Of a stretch of DNA of 64,000 nt, positions 41,108 to 49,841 are shown one piece after another. A model generated the notes under the pieces. The model was not told where the DNA came from. It saw nothing but the letters and a program-made list of their open reading frames with translations, and made no database searches. This DNA is from a virus: positions 1 through 64,000 of IMG/VR virus record IMGVR_UViG_3300023179_000054, one strand, 5' to 3'. The position numbers and the translations under genes were made by a program. Within the stretch, counting starts at the first letter, position 1. Each line of letters begins with the position of its first letter.

Positions 41108-41991
41108 TATCCCTCCATAACAAACTTATCCCACCATTCATAAAGGTTGTGTAAGTCCGTATATTCATTAGGTATATCATTTTTAAAAGCAGGACGTTCT
41201 ATAATATCCAAGTATTCCTGTTTACCAGCAGGTGAATCCAGATGTTCTACATATTTAACAACATCATTTAGTGTCTTAAAATTATGGCAATTGATGAAGG
41301 CACTTGTATTGAAATCACGGTCAACCGTTGGTGATCCCCAATATATAGGCATCGTTTTTACTTGTAAAGCATTAAACAATTTTTCGGTTGTATAACCAGG
41401 ATAAGAACCATTCTCAAAACAAATATTAAAACGATAGTTATTAAGGAAGTCTAACTTATATTGTAGTTTATCCCTAGGAAGAACCTCACCCATATTGTTT
41501 AGATGTGGACCAGCCGAGTCAACATGTTTATATGTGTTAGTTAATCCAAACATGGCGTTTCGCATTTCTTGTCGAGGATTAGAAACAACAAAGGAACAAA
41601 ACTTTCTTGTATCATAATCCTTTTCATAATCATGTTTAAGACCAACTAATTGGTAATAATTGTCCGTCCATTTTTCCACTACTGCACCATACATATCGAT
41701 AACATATAGTGGCAAACGGTAATGCTTTGGACTATTCTCATGGTCGAATGTCATGGCAGCAAAACATTCATCATAGTTTGGCCTTACATTCTCACCTGTA
41801 TAGAAAATCTTTTTAACATTACTACCATACTGGCGATGTGATTGACCGAAGTTTCCATCACCATATATAAGATACTCTGGGTTATCATTTGTTATAATGA
41901 TGTCGTAATACTTACCCAGAGTATGTGTAAAGAAATTTATTGCCGTTGTGAATGTATCGGCAAAACCAATACGAAGGTTCTTGCGGGTCAT
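41107..41991 (-). CDS. GT10-like alpha-1,3-fucosyltransferase
   Basis: A 294-residue glycosyltransferase. The C-terminal half carries the GT10 block FNICFENGSYPGYTTEKLFNAL, followed by PIYWGSP and FINCHNF. These residues bind GDP-fucose. The presence of a GDP-sugar epimerase-like neighbour would give the donor. A fucosylated glycan in phage or host is implied. Confidence 0.83.
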   Translation of the reverse strand: MTRKNLRIGFADTFTTAINFFTHTLGKYYDIIITNDNPEYLIYGDGNFGQSHRQYGSNVKKIFYTGENVRPNYDECFAAMTFDHENSPKHYRLPLYVIDMYGAVVEKWTDNYYQLVGLKHDYEKDYDTRKFCSFVVSNPRQEMRNAMFGLTNTYKHVDSAGPHLNNMGEVLPRDKLQYKLDFLNNYRFNICFENGSYPGYTTEKLFNALQVKTMPIYWGSPTVDRDFNTSAFINCHNFKTLNDVVKYVEHLDSPAGKQEYLDIIERPAFKNDIPNEYTDLHNLYEWWDKFVMEG

Positions 41992-42587
41992 TACTTATAC
42001 CAGAAGAAAGCGGAATTTGTAGATAGATTAATTGGTGCTGTGATACTATAATCATTACGAAATTCATTTACAGCCCGACTTACTGCCTCGATAGAAGAAT
42101 AATCATGGCCACAGAATAGTCCACCCTTCTTCAATAAAGGATAATACTTTTCACAGTCCATATATGTTGCTCCATATGAATGGTCGCCATCAACAAAGAT
42201 AAAATCAAACTCTTCTTTATCGGTAATAGACTTAATCTTATCAGCAGCATCCTCGGATGTTTCTCTAATCATCTCTACTCGATCACCATATTGTTTTAGG
42301 TTCTCTTGTGCGATCATCATAAACTTATCAATAACTTTTTGTGTAATCTCACCATTCCAATCATCATAAGCCTTGTATGGGTCAATCGTGTATAGTTTAA
42401 TAATGTTAGGGCATTTATCTAATAGAAATGCGGTTGACTCGGCACGGCAAGTGCCAATCTCTAAACCTACAACATTCTCACCAAGTCTTTTAACATAAGG
42501 TGCCAGTCCTTTTACTGATACCCAATCATAAGGCCATTTATCACCAAGTTCTTTAATCGTCATAAAATCTTCATCAGTCAAAGCCAT
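41991..42587 (-). CDS. Class I SAM methyltransferase
   Basis: A 198-residue methyltransferase of the Methyltransf_24 kind. Motif I is VGLEIGTCRAEST, then YTIDPYKAYDDW and FDFIFVDGDHSY, with KKGGLFCGHDY. These O-methyltransferase-like enzymes are frequent in glycan loci. The stop overlaps the GT10 start. Confidence 0.8.
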   Translation of the reverse strand: MALTDEDFMTIKELGDKWPYDWVSVKGLAPYVKRLGENVVGLEIGTCRAESTAFLLDKCPNIIKLYTIDPYKAYDDWNGEITQKVIDKFMMIAQENLKQYGDRVEMIRETSEDAADKIKSITDKEEFDFIFVDGDHSYGATYMDCEKYYPLLKKGGLFCGHDYSSIEAVSRAVNEFRNDYSITAPINLSTNSAFFWYK

Positions 42588-42589
42588 CT

Positions 42590-43489
42590 TTAATCTCCAA
42601 ACTTATTTGTAAATAATTCTTTCCACTCAGGCACACGGTCCCACTGGTGTATTACCGATACTTTATTTCCGTTTGCGTAAACTTCATTATTGATTACATT
42701 ATATTCTATTTTACTCACAAATGGCAAGTCAATATTAGGATTTGCTCTATATGCTTCACCAATACCACCTGAACCGGCCTGAATAGCAGGCAGAGATGTG
42801 CCAGCATGAACAACCCAAGCATCGGAAGGATTTGTAAATTTAGTTGATAATGAATATACTTCCGATTGTAGAAGGACATTTAGTGCGGCTTGGTCTGGAC
42901 CACCGCCGCCTGGAACATGTGGATTTAGTCCACGACAAATCAACCAGACATTAAGTGCCAAGTCTTTCATAGCATTTCTTGAACCGGCAATAACACCAGC
43001 ACAATAGATTTCATTATCACCATATGTTTCAAGGAAATACTGACCGAAAGCCTGCTGTAAATTATTTCTTCCCCATGGTTCATCTTTATACTTTAGATTT
43101 TCCGAACCAACAAGAATATTTCCAAAAAAGTTTTTGTCTAACCATTTAGATGGATCGTCCTGAAAGATAACATCTCTAACATCGGTCATAATAACATTTT
43201 TGACCGGTTCACTTAATAGATTTAGAAAACTATAAAGATGGAAGAAGCGGTCAACCATAACAGAACCACGAGAATTATCATGAGAGAATCCAGTTTTTTC
43301 ATCATATTGATTACAACCAATCAACATAAATCCTTCGGCAGTAAGTTTTCTTACCGTCTCGGCATCCATGTTATAAACAATAAGTGCCTTGTGTCCAGTA
43401 AAACCAGACTTTTTGATAGAGTTGGCCCAGTGTTGTATCTGTTCCCATCTATATCTATCAACTACACCTACAACTATATCTTTGTCCAT
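42590..43489 (-). CDS. Glycosyltransferase-like protein with D-x-x-D motif
   Basis: A 299-residue protein with FHLYSFLNLL, NVIMTDVRDVIFQDDP and a GGGGPDQAALN segment. The TDVRD acidic site after a beta-strand and the GPDQAALN block are typical of GT-A fold transferases related to DUF616/GT8-like proteins. Its position among transferases supports the assignment. Donor and acceptor unknown. Confidence 0.68.
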   Translation of the reverse strand: MDKDIVVGVVDRYRWEQIQHWANSIKKSGFTGHKALIVYNMDAETVRKLTAEGFMLIGCNQYDEKTGFSHDNSRGSVMVDRFFHLYSFLNLLSEPVKNVIMTDVRDVIFQDDPSKWLDKNFFGNILVGSENLKYKDEPWGRNNLQQAFGQYFLETYGDNEIYCAGVIAGSRNAMKDLALNVWLICRGLNPHVPGGGGPDQAALNVLLQSEVYSLSTKFTNPSDAWVVHAGTSLPAIQAGSGGIGEAYRANPNIDLPFVSKIEYNVINNEVYANGNKVSVIHQWDRVPEWKELFTNKFGD

Positions 43490-44241
43490 GGATATTTCCC
43501 TTCATAATATTGTTCTTGTGTTCTATTACCTGCCTCGAAAAACTCTTTTGTTACTGAATTAGGATTACCATCTAAACGGTAGCAAAGTGTATGCTTACCA
43601 TTTGTATCATACTTAGCATATTGTTTAACAGAATAAAAATACTGGCGATCACCACCCCAACCGGCGTGCCAGAAATGGCATGTCTTTTGTATGAACTCTC
43701 TCTTCCAACAAAATGATGATGTGTCAATTAAGAACTGTTCACCATGAGGAGAGCGGCGTGACATGAATATTGGCCATTTGCCGAGGCTTTCACAATTATC
43801 ATCGGTAATATACTTTCCTTCTGGCGAGTATATCTTACGGAGTGAGAAAGAGAAATCCAAGTTTTTACTCTCGGCAGTCTGCACAAGGGTCTCAACGTGA
43901 TCACTTTCATACCAATTGTCCTCATCAAGAAACATAATATAATCGGAATTTAATAGATGTGGCATAGCAGCATAGATACGATGACCATAAAAATCACCGC
44001 CTGTTTTGCCTGTATTTTCTGGAAGAATAAGAACTTTTACTTTATCTTTTGGTGGTAAACCAACTTGTTCAAATACACCGTTGACAAATTCTTTACCATC
44101 AACTACAATAAGGTGTTTAATGTGTTTATAGGTTTGTTTCTCAACACTATCTAAGGCATCTTTTAGTTTTGGTGAACCAATAGTGGGGGTTATGACCGTG
44201 ACGGTCTTAGGTTTGGAAGTATCTTCAATCACAAGTTTCAT
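43474..44241 (-). CDS. GT2-family glycosyltransferase
   Basis: A 255-residue GT-A glycosyltransferase: TVITPTIGSPKLKDALDSVEKQTY at the N-terminus, then VVDGKE and IMFLDEDNWYE as the metal site, and a Trp-containing acceptor domain (FWHAGWGGD). It heads the glycan operon on the minus strand, after a strong terminator and near a CTAAATA motif. Confidence 0.85.
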   Translation of the reverse strand: MKLVIEDTSKPKTVTVITPTIGSPKLKDALDSVEKQTYKHIKHLIVVDGKEFVNGVFEQVGLPPKDKVKVLILPENTGKTGGDFYGHRIYAAMPHLLNSDYIMFLDEDNWYESDHVETLVQTAESKNLDFSFSLRKIYSPEGKYITDDNCESLGKWPIFMSRRSPHGEQFLIDTSSFCWKREFIQKTCHFWHAGWGGDRQYFYSVKQYAKYDTNGKHTLCYRLDGNPNSVTKEFFEAGNRTQEQYYEGKYPWTKI

Positions 44242-44250
44242 GATATAATC

Positions 44251-44286
44251 CTAAAGAGGAGCGGGGCTTGATATCAGAGGCCCCGC
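44251..44286 (-). terminator. Intrinsic terminator after Hsp20
   Basis: GCGGGGC and GCCCCGC form a seven-pair GC stem around a 12-base loop, followed by TCCTCTTT on the minus strand. It separates Hsp20 from the glycan operon. A CTAAATA motif (44299-44305) lies before it. Confidence 0.75.
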
Positions 44287-44297
44287 CCATGTTATGT

Positions 44298-44837
44298 TTA
44301 TTTAGGTGTCATAGTATCAGCGATTTTCTGTAGTCCCTGAGTCCACGCTTTTGTGCCCTCCGTGAGGAGTTGCTTGGTCGTTTCCTGAACACCGAACGGA
44401 TCCAAGATGTCGATTTTCTTGGCCTTCTTTTCTTCCGGAATAAAACGTTCAAGAGCGATTTTAAGTAGACCATTTGCCAACTCCGCGTTCTTTACAACTA
44501 CAGTATCCGCAAGGGTAAACTTTCGTGTAAAGGCACGGTTAGCAATACCTTGATAGAGATAATCTTTCTCATCGGCATCTAAACTACCAGAAATTGAAAG
44601 AGTATCGTCCTTTATTTCAATATCAAGATTATGCTTGCCGAAACCAGCAACAGCCATCTCAATAACGAAATGCTCATCGTCAATCTTTTTAATATTATAT
44701 GGAGGATAAGATGGAATCTTTGGCATGGTCTCTGCTGCTTCACGGATTCTCTCCAGAACGGTGTCGAATCCAATTAGTTGTTTAGCAAGACCTGTAGGAA
44801 TACCAAAGTTATCTGTGTTAAATTTATAGCTTGTCAT
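44298..44837 (-). CDS. hsp20: Small heat shock protein Hsp20/IbpA-like
   Basis: A 179-residue alpha-crystallin-domain chaperone. Conserved parts: Y-P-P-Y-N-I, FVIEMAVAGFGKHNLDIEIKDD, LSISG, GIANRAFTRKF, ANGLLKIALERF, with a C-terminal IDIL I-x-I-like motif. Hsp20 genes are almost universal in cyanobacterial T4-like phages, where they may help head assembly or protect the host. AAGGAG precedes the ATG. It stands alone between promoter and terminator. Confidence 0.92.
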   Translation of the reverse strand: MTSYKFNTDNFGIPTGLAKQLIGFDTVLERIREAAETMPKIPSYPPYNIKKIDDEHFVIEMAVAGFGKHNLDIEIKDDTLSISGSLDADEKDYLYQGIANRAFTRKFTLADTVVVKNAELANGLLKIALERFIPEEKKAKKIDILDPFGVQETTKQLLTEGTKAWTQGLQKIADTMTPK

Positions 44838-44893
44838 GTTTGTCTCCTTTTAAGCGAGATATAAAAACGATACCTTTCGGCTATCGTCATAAC

Positions 44894-44923
44894 ATTATAT
44901 AGTAATTGTCATACGTTTGTCAA
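44894..44923 (-). promoter_or_regulatory. Sigma70-type promoter for hsp20
   Basis: TTGACA (44918-44923), 18-base spacer, TATAAT (44894-44899), about 57 bases upstream of hsp20. It overlaps the stop codon of the preceding structural-like gene. Confidence 0.8.
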
Positions 44924-45324
44924 CCTATTCTCCAGTTTGTACCATCAGAATATACAGGTGTTGAACCACCTCCACCACCGGATACGATACCTCCGTAATT
45001 ACTGGAAATATTTCCATTAGCATCCGCTACAGTCATGTTAGAACAATCTACAATAAATGCCCTTGTTCCTCGACCAACGCCAGATGCGGAAGGTAATCCT
45101 GATGCCAAATAATTATTGGTATAAAGTGTATTAGTATTTAATGAAACACAATAAACTTTACCATTAGCATCAACACTAAATTCGGAAGTTCCATTTACAC
45201 TAAGATTAATAAGTCTTGAATTTGTATTAGCACCAAAAGGAGCAGCCACATTCATTCCAATACCTGTATAGGCATTACCTGTGTCAACCCATGATGCTGT
45301 TAGATTTGCTATTGATACTGTCAT
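44920..45324 (-). CDS. Tail-fibre-like virion protein
   Basis: A 134-residue beta-rich protein. The N-terminus has Thr/Ser/Asn strands (VSLNTNTLYTNNYL), then VDCSNMTVADANG and a terminal GGGGGS-T-P-V-Y-S-D-G-T-N-W-R, which is the hallmark of phage fibre C-termini that carry a Y-x-D-G-x-x-W motif. It is coupled to the PAAR-like gene by ATGA. Likely tail fibre or fibre tip. Confidence 0.65.
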   Translation of the reverse strand: MTVSIANLTASWVDTGNAYTGIGMNVAAPFGANTNSRLINLSVNGTSEFSVDANGKVYCVSLNTNTLYTNNYLASGLPSASGVGRGTRAFIVDCSNMTVADANGNISSNYGGIVSGGGGGSTPVYSDGTNWRIG

Positions 45325-46016
45325 AATGTCACCACTGATGCTGTTAGGTTCATAGTTGGATAATAATCTTCGTATGTTTGTAAAGTAATATAATCACCTG
45401 TATCCGTTACAATAGCATTAGTAACATCGGATAATGCTGGATAAGCATCCAATCGGCTATCAACATACACAACGGTTGTATATGTATATCCTGATGTTTG
45501 TCCTACTAATGTTTGACCCGGTGATACAGAAACTCCTGATGTTAGATTGCCGATAGTTGCTACTGCGGCACCTCCACCAACTTGAGTGAAACTCATTACG
45601 GTGCCCATAATCTGTTGTCCTATGGCAACCAACTCACCAACTTGTAAAGCACCAAATCCACCACCCATTAAGTTTTGCATGATACCAAGTCCGGCAGCCA
45701 TACTACCTTGACCTATTCTAACATTAGGTGAACCACCAATTGGAATAGGAAACCCTTGAACATGAGGTATAATACCTAAAACGTCAGGTGCTGCTTGACT
45801 TATAATAGCAGGAATGGCAGGTATGCCACCAATCATTACATTATGAGATAAAACATTAATAAGCATACCCAAAAGATTATGGGTATCTCTATCACCTTCT
45901 AATGCTGGTACCAGATTATTGATAAGAACTTTTGTCGGTACACCTAATCCAGGCACGGTGATACCACCACACATTCTTAATCCAAATTGTGCTACAAGGT
46001 GAATTGGAAAAGTCAT
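45321..46016 (-). CDS. PAAR-like spike tip protein (gp5.4-like), putative
   Basis: A 231-residue Gly/Pro/Ile-rich protein. The pattern P-G-L-G-V-P-T...ALEGDRDTHNLLG...LSHNVMIGGIPAIPA...GGSPNVRIG is that of PAAR-repeat proteins, which cap the tail spike with a His-bound metal tip. It is longer than T4 gp5.4 (97 residues), with a C-terminal domain of unknown role after residue 150. A virion gene in a replication region is unusual but known in cyanophages. Confidence 0.55.
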   Translation of the reverse strand: MTFPIHLVAQFGLRMCGGITVPGLGVPTKVLINNLVPALEGDRDTHNLLGMLINVLSHNVMIGGIPAIPAIISQAAPDVLGIIPHVQGFPIPIGGSPNVRIGQGSMAAGLGIMQNLMGGGFGALQVGELVAIGQQIMGTVMSFTQVGGGAAVATIGNLTSGVSVSPGQTLVGQTSGYTYTTVVYVDSRLDAYPALSDVTNAIVTDTGDYITLQTYEDYYPTMNLTASVVTL

Positions 46017-46675
46017 GCTTTACTTTTTCCTGTTTTCTTAGTTGGCACCTTAGGCGGCGCCTTTGGTGGAAGTTTAGGTGGCAATTTAGCAGAAGGTTTA
46101 GTCTTACGATATGAAACCATCTCTTTCATATCTTTATTCTCTGGTACATTAATAATAATGGTTGAACCTTCGGAAGAAACACCTGTTGAACCCATACCAC
46201 CTGTGCGGTTAGTCTTTACACCAGGTCTTGCTGCGGATTCTACGATAGAATACTTAACGTACTCGACCAATTCGGCCTGTGCGATACGGTCACCACTACT
46301 GATAACAATCTGGTTCTGTGAGATGTTATGAACCAGAACCATTACCTCTTGAACGTAATCGGAATCAATAACACCTTCAGCATTAGCAAGAACGAGGCCT
46401 TGCTTTAAAGACATGCCTGAGCGGGCGTGGAGGCGCACGGAGTATCCCTCCGGAATATCCATGATGATACCAGTAGGAACAGCAATACGGTCTCCAGGTT
46501 GAATAACAATCTGGTTATTCATAGGTCTTTTAAAGGGCTTATTAGTTGCTGTAAAACCTTCGTATGTGTTATTATTATAACCTTGGAAGGACAAGTCGAA
46601 GCAAGCCGATTGTGCGGTTTGTTTTACAGGAAGTTTAACCTGAGGATGTAATCTAAAAAGTTTCAACGTAGTCAT
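46013..46675 (-). CDS. dut: dUTPase with C-terminal Lys/Pro tail
   Basis: A 220-residue trimeric-type dUTP pyrophosphatase, which hydrolyses dUTP to dUMP. The five motifs are visible: ACFDLSF, ARSGMS, GVIDSDY, GDRIAQAEL and RTGGMGSTG. The last is followed by about 50 extra residues, ending in a repeat of P-P-K and a Lys-rich tail that is not part of the fold. Overlaps the PAAR-like gene by ATGA. It may have a further DNA-binding role. Confidence 0.92.
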   Translation of the reverse strand: MTTLKLFRLHPQVKLPVKQTAQSACFDLSFQGYNNNTYEGFTATNKPFKRPMNNQIVIQPGDRIAVPTGIIMDIPEGYSVRLHARSGMSLKQGLVLANAEGVIDSDYVQEVMVLVHNISQNQIVISSGDRIAQAELVEYVKYSIVESAARPGVKTNRTGGMGSTGVSSEGSTIIINVPENKDMKEMVSYRKTKPSAKLPPKLPPKAPPKVPTKKTGKSKA

Positions 46676-46689
46676 AATATACTCACTTT

Positions 46690-47100
46690 CTATTCTTCTG
46701 GATATCTCTTCTTACCTAATGAATACTTGGCAACCAAGTTCCATTCATTCTTTTCGGAATAAGAAATAATTTTAATCCTATTTAGAGGTGTAAGTGGTTC
46801 AGCACTCTTGTTCTTATCAACAAGATTAACTAATCCCCACTCCGCTAATAGATTGGCAATAGTATTTCGACGGCCCCTATCTTCCTCCGAGAAGTCAGTA
46901 GGTTTACCGTCGAGCATAAACATTTCTTTGAAATGTACCAAATAATAATGACCTTGTTTGTGTAGAATGTGACATGACTGATAGAGTGTTTTATCCTTTT
47001 TGGATGCCACACCTATTCGCGTCAGTGTCTCTTTTACCTTTAAGAAGGCCTGTGGATCAGGTAATTTTACCTCCACGAAGTCGTCTAGGTTTACTGTCAT
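46690..47100 (-). CDS. regA: RegA translational repressor
   Basis: A 136-residue RNA-binding repressor of early phage mRNAs. The block FLKVKETLTRIGVASKKDKTLYQSCHILHKQGHYYLVHFKEMFMLDGK matches T4 RegA almost residue for residue in pattern, followed by the RRNTIANLLAEWGLV helix and KIISYSEKNEWNLVAKYSLG. I start at 47100 with GGTGGG before the ATG. It overlaps gp62 by 44 bases, longer than in T4. Confidence 0.93.
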   Translation of the reverse strand: MTVNLDDFVEVKLPDPQAFLKVKETLTRIGVASKKDKTLYQSCHILHKQGHYYLVHFKEMFMLDGKPTDFSEEDRGRRNTIANLLAEWGLVNLVDKNKSAEPLTPLNRIKIISYSEKNEWNLVAKYSLGKKRYPEE

Positions 47101-47473
47101 TTGTCCCACCTTTATGAATTCGTTTTTTTATTTCTTCTAATTGGGCATCGTTCAGTAAAACCAGTACCTGTTTCGCTTTATCATAAGAATAACCATAATA
47201 TTCCTTGACGGCCTCCAAGTTATCTGAGGTTTCACGTTTTACCCATTTACTATATGGTCTTTTATACCCACGGATAGTATTTAGGAGATATTGATATTGA
47301 AGAGTTCCAGGAAGATTGGGATACAAATTCATCTGGTTGGCTTGTAAAGCACAATCGTAATGGAACGACAACGCTTTATTTATGATATATCCCTGGTAGT
47401 CCTTTTCATCCTCCAGAACGTATTGCTTGTTCTGGAGGATTGAAGGTATAATATCTTTGAATAGGTCAGCCAT
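47057..47473 (-). CDS. 62: Clamp loader small subunit gp62
   Basis: A 138-residue protein. The order regA-62 on one strand and the LPGTLQYQYLLNTIRGYKRPYSKWVKRE block identify it as the small subunit of the T4-type clamp loader, which forms a 4:1 complex with gp44. It is shorter than T4 gp62 (187 residues), as in marine relatives. The TAATG overlap with the methyltransferase shows close coupling. The Lys/Arg C-terminus runs into RegA. Confidence 0.85.
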   Translation of the reverse strand: MADLFKDIIPSILQNKQYVLEDEKDYQGYIINKALSFHYDCALQANQMNLYPNLPGTLQYQYLLNTIRGYKRPYSKWVKRETSDNLEAVKEYYGYSYDKAKQVLVLLNDAQLEEIKKRIHKGGTNDSKPRRLRGGKIT

Positions 47474-48279
47474 TAGAATAATGTTCCTGAGTTTTCTGTT
47501 TTAGCGTTAGCACTATCAATACGCTCTTTGGCAATTTTGAAATATTGTTCTTCAAACTCAATACCGATAAAATTTCTATTACAGTTAACCGCAGCAACAC
47601 CTGTGGTACCTGAACCCATGGTATTATCTAGAACCGTTTCACCTTCATTAGAAAAAGTTCGGATAAGATATTCACAAAGAGCAACAGGTTTCTGAGTGGG
47701 ATGTATGGTGTTATTCTCACCTTTAAATTCCAATATCTCATTAGGATAGTTGGTATATTCCTGTGTATAGGACGCATCCGTTAAAAGTTTGTTATTCTCT
47801 CCTAGATTGTGTCTTTGTCCTATAATTTTACCTAGACGTTTCTCATTATTCTTTTTTTCTACACGTTTTGGAATTAGACCTTGAGGATTGTAAGTTATAT
47901 TTCCTTTATTTCTACTGGCCGCCGCAGCACCACCAGGAGAAAACACCAAAATATCTTCGGTGCATTTCATAGGTCTATAGTTGGCAAGGAGAAATCCTGT
48001 TGTCTTATCTTTCTTCCATATAAATTCAAACTTGAACCATTCAACGTTTGAAGCAACAAGTAAAGAAGAAAAAGGTTGGTCGGCAAACAATACAATTGCA
48101 CCGGTTTTTGTGATAATTCTTTTATATTGTTCCCATAAAGGAGCAAATGGGATAACTGAATCCCATTTGCATCTTGTAGTGCCGTAAGGTAAGTCACATA
48201 AAATGAGTTCTACCGAATTGTCCGGTATCTTCTCCATTTCATGCAAACAATCTCCGTGGTACAGCATCACTTGTTTCAT
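47473..48279 (-). CDS. N4/N6-DNA methyltransferase
   Basis: A 268-residue beta-class-like DNA methyltransferase of the PF01555 type. The catalytic motif IV is DLPYGT (D-P-P-Y-like) near residue 32, and the SAM motif I is DNTMGSGTTGVAA near residue 220; in beta-type order IV precedes I. HPTQKPVALCEYLIRTFS lies before motif I. It would methylate adenine or cytosine exocyclic nitrogens. I start at 48279, with AAGG eight bases upstream; it overlaps the next gene by 41 bases. Confidence 0.85.
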   Translation of the reverse strand: MKQVMLYHGDCLHEMEKIPDNSVELILCDLPYGTTRCKWDSVIPFAPLWEQYKRIITKTGAIVLFADQPFSSLLVASNVEWFKFEFIWKKDKTTGFLLANYRPMKCTEDILVFSPGGAAAASRNKGNITYNPQGLIPKRVEKKNNEKRLGKIIGQRHNLGENNKLLTDASYTQEYTNYPNEILEFKGENNTIHPTQKPVALCEYLIRTFSNEGETVLDNTMGSGTTGVAAVNCNRNFIGIEFEEQYFKIAKERIDSANAKTENSGTLF

Positions 48280-48904
48280 TAATAGCACCTTCTAGTGTTT
48301 TATATACATAGTTCACATAGTTGGCAATCATATCTTTATCATATCCTGTTTCATACCAATTCACAGATTTTCCGTTAACTTTTTTACCTCGACGGCGACC
48401 TGTGATGGAAAACATATTGATACGATCTCCATACCCTTGCGTATAGTCACAAGTATTAACAATTTCTGGTTTGATATCGATACAGTAACCTACAAGACAA
48501 AATTGCACGTTTTTAGACAACTTGGATGGGCAAGACAACATAATGTTACGAATAACTGCCCTCTTTAAAGTATAAAAAGGTTTGTCTACCCAAGCACGAT
48601 CTTCTTGAAGAAAGGCTAACTTTCCGTTTACGCAAATGTGTTGATCTAATCTCTCATCACTAAAACCAATATGGTCAGACTTAATATAAGATTTACTCCA
48701 AACGATATTTGAGTCTGGATATTTTTCTTCAAGGAGTTTTATAACAGATTTAAGAATATATTCGGAGGTGTGTTCGAGAGATGGCCCCGAAAAACCTTTA
48801 AGTTCAGTTTTAGTAAGTCCCTTACCTTTGGTAAATTCATTAGAAAGGAACTTTTCACTCTCAGTTACGATCTTGGAAAGATCATTTTGGAATGTATTTG
48901 TCAT
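48239..48904 (-). CDS. Unknown protein paired with DNA methyltransferase (restriction enzyme candidate)
   Basis: A 221-residue protein without recognised family. Residues 80-110 have LDQHICVNGKLAFLQEDRAW, an acidic pair separated by about 13 residues and followed by E-D-R, which could be a divergent PD-(D/E)xK core but is not diagnostic. It overlaps the methyltransferase by 41 bases and sits between clamp-loader genes. A Type II restriction endonuclease is one reading; a methylation-related or anti-restriction protein is another. Confidence 0.5.
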   Translation of the reverse strand: MTNTFQNDLSKIVTESEKFLSNEFTKGKGLTKTELKGFSGPSLEHTSEYILKSVIKLLEEKYPDSNIVWSKSYIKSDHIGFSDERLDQHICVNGKLAFLQEDRAWVDKPFYTLKRAVIRNIMLSCPSKLSKNVQFCLVGYCIDIKPEIVNTCDYTQGYGDRINMFSITGRRRGKKVNGKSVNWYETGYDKDMIANYVNYVYKTLEGAINETSDAVPRRLFA

Positions 48905-48905
48905 T

Positions 48906-49841
48906 TTACTTTACCTCACATTCAACCATCATTTCAGTTAGACAGGCCACTAGGTTGATTTCTTGGTCTGCCACAAATGCCGCTTGATACTGATATTTTC
49001 CTATAATCACAACAGCATATGGTATAGTATCAGGTTTTAGATACTCTGTCAACCCATCATATACATCTCGGAAGATTTTTGCTGGATCAACATCGGAATT
49101 ATTAACAACCCACTTACGCATAGCACCAAAGTCTTTTTCCTTTAATGCCTTGATAAGTTCTTCGAGTTTTCTTACATTGTCAACCTGAGCAAGAACGCCA
49201 GCATCAATAGTTCCGCCAGAAGAATAACGTTGTATCTCGTTGAGAGTTCTTCGGTAATCTGGGAAATACCTCGAAACAATCTTTCCCAATACGTTAGCAT
49301 CGTATTCAATTCCCTCTGTTACTAATATTGTTTTTAGTCTTTTAAACATCTCCATTGCCATCTTGGCCTTCTCATCACCTTTAAGTGAGAAGTCAACAAC
49401 GGCACAACGAGAATGTAGAGCATCAATCAATCTTGCCTTAAAATTACAAGTGAAGATAAAGGAGCAGTTCTCACTAAACTCCTCGATTGCTCCACGCAGG
49501 CCCGCCTGTGCCTCTGGTGTAAGATAGTCGGCCTCATCAAGTATGATAACCTTACGACCACCTGTAAGGGAGATAGTTGAGGCATATCCTTTGATCTTGG
49601 TTCGCAACATATCAATACCACGTTCATCAGAACTATTGATAAAGAGATGATTCAAACCAAGTTCTTCACACATAGCCTTGGCAATTGTAGTCTTGCCGCA
49701 ACCGGCAGGACCAGTTAGCATTAGGTTGGGTATATTACCCTCTTTCACATAATCCTGAAATACCTTTTTGATACGATACGGCAGGATGGTGTCCTCGACC
49801 TTATGAGGACGGTATTTCTCACATAATAAAAATTCACTCAT
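48906..49841 (-). CDS. 44: Clamp loader large subunit gp44 (AAA+)
   Basis: A 311-residue AAA+ ATPase that opens and loads the sliding clamp. It begins LCEKYRPHKVEDTILP, has Walker A GPAGCGKT (44-51), Walker B VIILDEADYL, sensor FIFTCNF and the SRC arginine-finger motif in LHSRCAVVDF. Length is close to T4 gp44 (319). The gene is separated from gp62 by the methyltransferase pair. Confidence 0.95.
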   Translation of the reverse strand: MSEFLLCEKYRPHKVEDTILPYRIKKVFQDYVKEGNIPNLMLTGPAGCGKTTIAKAMCEELGLNHLFINSSDERGIDMLRTKIKGYASTISLTGGRKVIILDEADYLTPEAQAGLRGAIEEFSENCSFIFTCNFKARLIDALHSRCAVVDFSLKGDEKAKMAMEMFKRLKTILVTEGIEYDANVLGKIVSRYFPDYRRTLNEIQRYSSGGTIDAGVLAQVDNVRKLEELIKALKEKDFGAMRKWVVNNSDVDPAKIFRDVYDGLTEYLKPDTIPYAVVIIGKYQYQAAFVADQEINLVACLTEMMVECEVK

